Assembly (NCBI GenBank): GCA_022113835.1
Contig: JAILWY010000012.1
Coordinates: 2,232,001-2,296,000 of the forward strand
From: Atopsyche davidsoni
Lineage: Eukaryota > Arthropoda > Insecta > Trichoptera > Hydrobiosidae
Direction: 5' to 3'
Length of the DNA stretch: 64,000 nt
Positions within the stretch are counted from its first letter, which is position 1. The number at the start of each line of letters is the position of its first letter. The translations under genes were made by a program, and so were the position numbers. The notes under the pieces are model-generated. The model saw nothing but the letters and a program-made list of their open reading frames with translations. It searched no databases and was not told the origin of the DNA. Of the stretch, positions 61,120-64,000 are shown piece after piece.

Positions 61120-62710
61120 TAGTATATTCTCTTTGGGCTTGGAAAAGCTCGCGGAGTCCTGGCACTCGAGACGAATTATTCACCATTCAACCCATCGAGA
61201 CTTAGCCTTCTGAATACATCAATACTGAACGCCGGTCGTGTATTCCTCCTCATAGACTTATACGTACTAGTGATGGCCATGATCGATTAATTTATATAAG
61301 CAAATTAATTCAAATACGTCATGAAATCAATTCATCAATGTAATCATTTATTCATATGCTTTCGTCAATTTAGGTGGCTGATATTAATGGATATGTTCCG
61401 TTTTTGGGTGTTTGCTCATATTCCGGTAATGGAGACATCTTCGGGGATTGATTTTTAACTCTTAAAGATATCTCCGGTGCCAAGGCAGAAATGTAAGACA
61501 GTTAAAAACTGACTAGGCCATTTTATTTCAAGAGTTTTTCATTCATACTCCATTACACATTCATACTCCATTACTCTAAACTGTCTCTGATTTAACTTCC
61601 ATAATTTTTACTATCAGATTCAATTTAGACTCAAAAAATGAAATTTTCATTTTGACTCCATAACTCTGATTACATTCAGCAATATAATTTTTTTTGTTTT
61701 TGTTTTATTTCATACCATCACATTCCGACTCCAGGACCTTAAACTGTCTCTCATTTTACCTCCATAGTTCTGGTTTCACTTACGTCCTACATCATTGATT
61801 TCTTGTTTTGTTTGCAAAACCTTGGAAAGATCAAGAAAGCTCACATCCATAAAGCCGCTTACATAAGCATGTTTTTGTATTTTGGTAAAGTTTGTTGAAT
61901 AATGCAGATTTACTAGGCTTCATAATATTCCAAGGAAGCCTCTCCACAGGCTCCGCCAAGTTATGGTCTCCCTGCCAAGAATTATGCTGCCTCCTCGAGA
62001 ATCGCAGCTGCTCGGCGGGAGCACGCGGACTTGTAACGATCTGTCTTATAAACTAAAAGCTTGAAGAAGTAAAAATAAATAGCTAGCTTTTTTGTAGAAG
62101 CAGTATAACAAGTAAAACAAGAATAAAACTTAAAAATCATCATTTATCCTTCGGAAATCTCCAGCACTCGATTGGAAAAAAAAATTAATACAACATCTTT
62201 TCAAACATTCTATAAAAGAGACACTATATTTAATAGCTATTTATTTGAGATGCAACATTGTAGAGACCGATACACTACATAGATTTTATTGATCTCGTAG
62301 ATACTTTTGAATATTTGCAGATGCCACTTATATTATTAATTTCTTGTTCAAAAGATCCAGTTAGGTTGTGATGGATCTGTGGCGGTTTTTAAAGAAATCC
62401 TTTTTTTACAATTGAGTGATATCTTATTGAACTTAATACCGCACATTTTTTTTTTGTTATTTTCAGTGAACCCTAAGAAATCTAAATGAATTTAGTAAAG
62501 TTATTTAAATACAAAAAATCAATAAAAATATACGGATAGTGCCCGTTACTGGGCAGTGCACTACAATTGTCGTGAAGGTTAATAAAACAAAGCCAAAAAA
62601 CCCGCCTAACCCCACCATTTCCCCCTAAATGCTTGCTGTTCTCGACTCGCCCGCGACCCGCGAACAAAAACCCGGGTTTTAACGGAAACCCGACAGATTT
62701 AGTGCTCGCT
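61120..62710. other. AT-rich intron with three GC-richer patches
   Basis: 61130-61260, 61900-62040 and 62540-62700 stand out in composition. The last contains CCCGCGACCCGCGAAC and a CCCGGGTTTT/AACGGAAACCCG near-palindrome. The rest is AT-rich apart from the direct repeat listed at 61480. Confidence 0.3.
61480..61800 (+). repeat. Diverged direct repeat
   Basis: ACTCTAAACTGTCTCTGATT with TAACTTCCATAATT (from about 61570) recurs as CTTAAACTGTCTCTCATTTT with ACCTCCATAGTTCTG (from about 61738). Partial echoes lie between them (GACTCCATAACTCTGATT). Confidence 0.5.
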
Positions 62711-63008
62711 AAGGAAATTGCTTGACCGCGCGTTAAATTTTCTTACCCAACATTTTTTTACCCGGCAACCTCGTTTTCGTATTAAATCCAAGTATTTTAT
62801 TTGCAAATTTACTACAACTTAGCTTCCGCCTTAAATCCTTTGTACCTGAAACCATGTTTTGAGTTTATGTGTACTATTTTCAATGCTTAAAATTATATTT
62901 CTATAAGTGCATTATTACATGCGACAAATTAAAAATCACGATGAGACACACATTACGCCGGCATTGCTTTAGCGGCAGTCTACCGGTATATTACTGTTAT
63001 GTGTTTTT

Positions 63009-63009
<1 letters not shown>

Positions 63010-63071
<62 letters not shown>
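63010..63071. repeat. (TA)n microsatellite
   Basis: Pure TA run of about 60 bp ending in TGTATAT. Confidence 0.9.
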
Positions 63072-63077
<6 letters not shown>

Positions 63078-63649
63078 CCATAACTTGTATAAAAAAAAAA
63101 ATCATTTCATTTGTATTATTAAGACAGTATAATTAAGATGAAACAATAAAGCACATCTTTAAAATTATATTGTTAATTTAAAATAAAGTAATTTTTGTCA
63201 TGCATGTATAAATATATAACAAACAAAAAAAACTCGACAATGATGTTTTAATATAATAGTATTGTATTTAATATTTTCTTTAACCTTTCCTTTTCCTTAT
63301 ACCTTACATTTTTTTTATATCGTTCCAACTAAACATCAGATCAACCCTTCAATGCGCTTTTCATATATTAAAACAGAGTCATATTAAATATGAGCATCTG
63401 CGTGTATTCTCGCATGACTTTCACGTTATGCACATTTATTTTATTTTTCGACCTTCTTTTCTCTTCTATTAAAAATGCGTGAAATATGACATTTACTTTA
63501 GAGAAATCAGATGAGACGAGACTTGTTGTTTTAAAAAAAAATTCACTCCAAATTCAAAATTTTTTTTGCGTCACATCAAATATAGATATTCTCACAATAA
63601 AAGCTAGTTTTTCTGCATACAATAAGCAGCAATAACAGTTGGATTATTA

Positions 63650-63880
63650 CGCGATGTTTAATTTCTCACGCAAGGGCCCTTTGCGGGCACAGCGGTAAAC
63701 TAAGTGAGATCACGTACAGAATGTCACGAGTCATATACGGCCGCCGCCCCGCAATAAACATCGCCCGGGCGCGCTGCCGCGCCGCACTTTATTGTGTATC
63801 GGCCGGCCGCCATAAATCCGGCCCTGTCCCCCTGTCCGCGTACTGGGCGGCCCCTGATTGGCTGCCGGACTGCGGCATCA
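63650..63880. promoter_or_regulatory. CpG-rich block with repeated Cdx/Abd-B-like ATAAA sites
   Basis: GCAATAAACATC, CTTTATTGTG and GCCATAAATCC sit inside highly GC-rich DNA, with a CCAAT-type GATTGGCTG at about 63856. Candidate enhancer or promoter in intron 2. Confidence 0.35.
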
Positions 63881-64000
63881 ACCGTGCTTTTTTAATATTT
63901 AATTTTAATGAACACTCCTGAAGCCATCCCCATGCATATATAGCAAAACGCAGCAAGTGAAAAAAAAAATATTTTCATGTAAAACAAATTCACCGGTAGA

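Larger units (their letters stand above)
49518..64000 (+). other. Wnt gene intron 2, 5' part (at least 14.5 kb)
   Basis: Starts at the GTAAGT donor of exon 2. No sequence downstream in the window encodes the next expected Wnt block (RESAF... with conserved cysteines), so I infer the intron continues beyond 64000. It holds a duplicated Jockey 3' end, a reversed reverse-transcriptase relic, a degenerate tandem array and multiple GC-rich blocks, all listed separately. Confidence 0.55.

Overview
This is animal nuclear DNA, almost certainly from an insect. It is AT-rich with GC-rich islands, long introns, (TA)n microsatellites, a tRNA-like repeat, pieces of Jockey-type and other non-LTR retrotransposons, mariner-type transposase relics and MITEs. 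It has no operons, ribosome-binding sites or long open reading frames, so nearly all short ORFs are chance. I cannot fix the insect order from the sequence.

The one host gene I can support is a Wnt ligand gene on the + strand, most likely Wnt10. A signal-peptide exon (36469-36566) ends with two bases of a glycine codon at a GTGAGT donor. The next exon (49303-49517) begins with the one base that completes it. It encodes the N-terminal Wnt cysteine region with an ECRHQLRHHRWDC motif and ends at a GTAAGT donor. Intron 1 is 12.7 kb. Intron 2 runs past the right edge, so the rest of the Wnt domain is outside the window.

Layout: 1-36 kb is upstream or intergenic DNA. It holds a tRNA-like fold-back repeat in two copies (3.0 and 11.9 kb), a satellite with a two-monomer higher-order period (4.0-5.5 kb), five palindromic copies plus two remnants of a hammerhead-like repeat, a pogo/Tigger-like MITE (8.9 kb), two mariner-type relics (24.4 and, in intron 1, 39.5 kb), non-LTR fragments (18.9, 33.1 kb), and a possible unassigned first exon at 27.65 kb. 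A TA-expanded repeat and a G-rich/C-rich CpG block (35.3-36.0 kb) lie just upstream of Wnt exon 1. Intron 1 holds three copies of a ~430-bp (CA)n-carrying repeat; the last ends 38 bp before the exon 2 acceptor. Intron 2 begins with a duplicated Jockey 3' end and a reversed reverse-transcriptase fragment. It then holds GC-rich blocks with E-box, Pho/YY1-like and octamer motifs and a degenerate tandem array.

The most interesting signal is the palindromic family built around TTTGATAATG-stem-GAAACCGGTC. It resembles the hammerhead ribozyme of Penelope-like elements but carries a paired C3/G8 change. Two copies are bracketed by clear 13- and 15-bp target-site duplications. GC-rich blocks called candidate regulatory regions rest on composition and motifs only; conservation could not be tested here.
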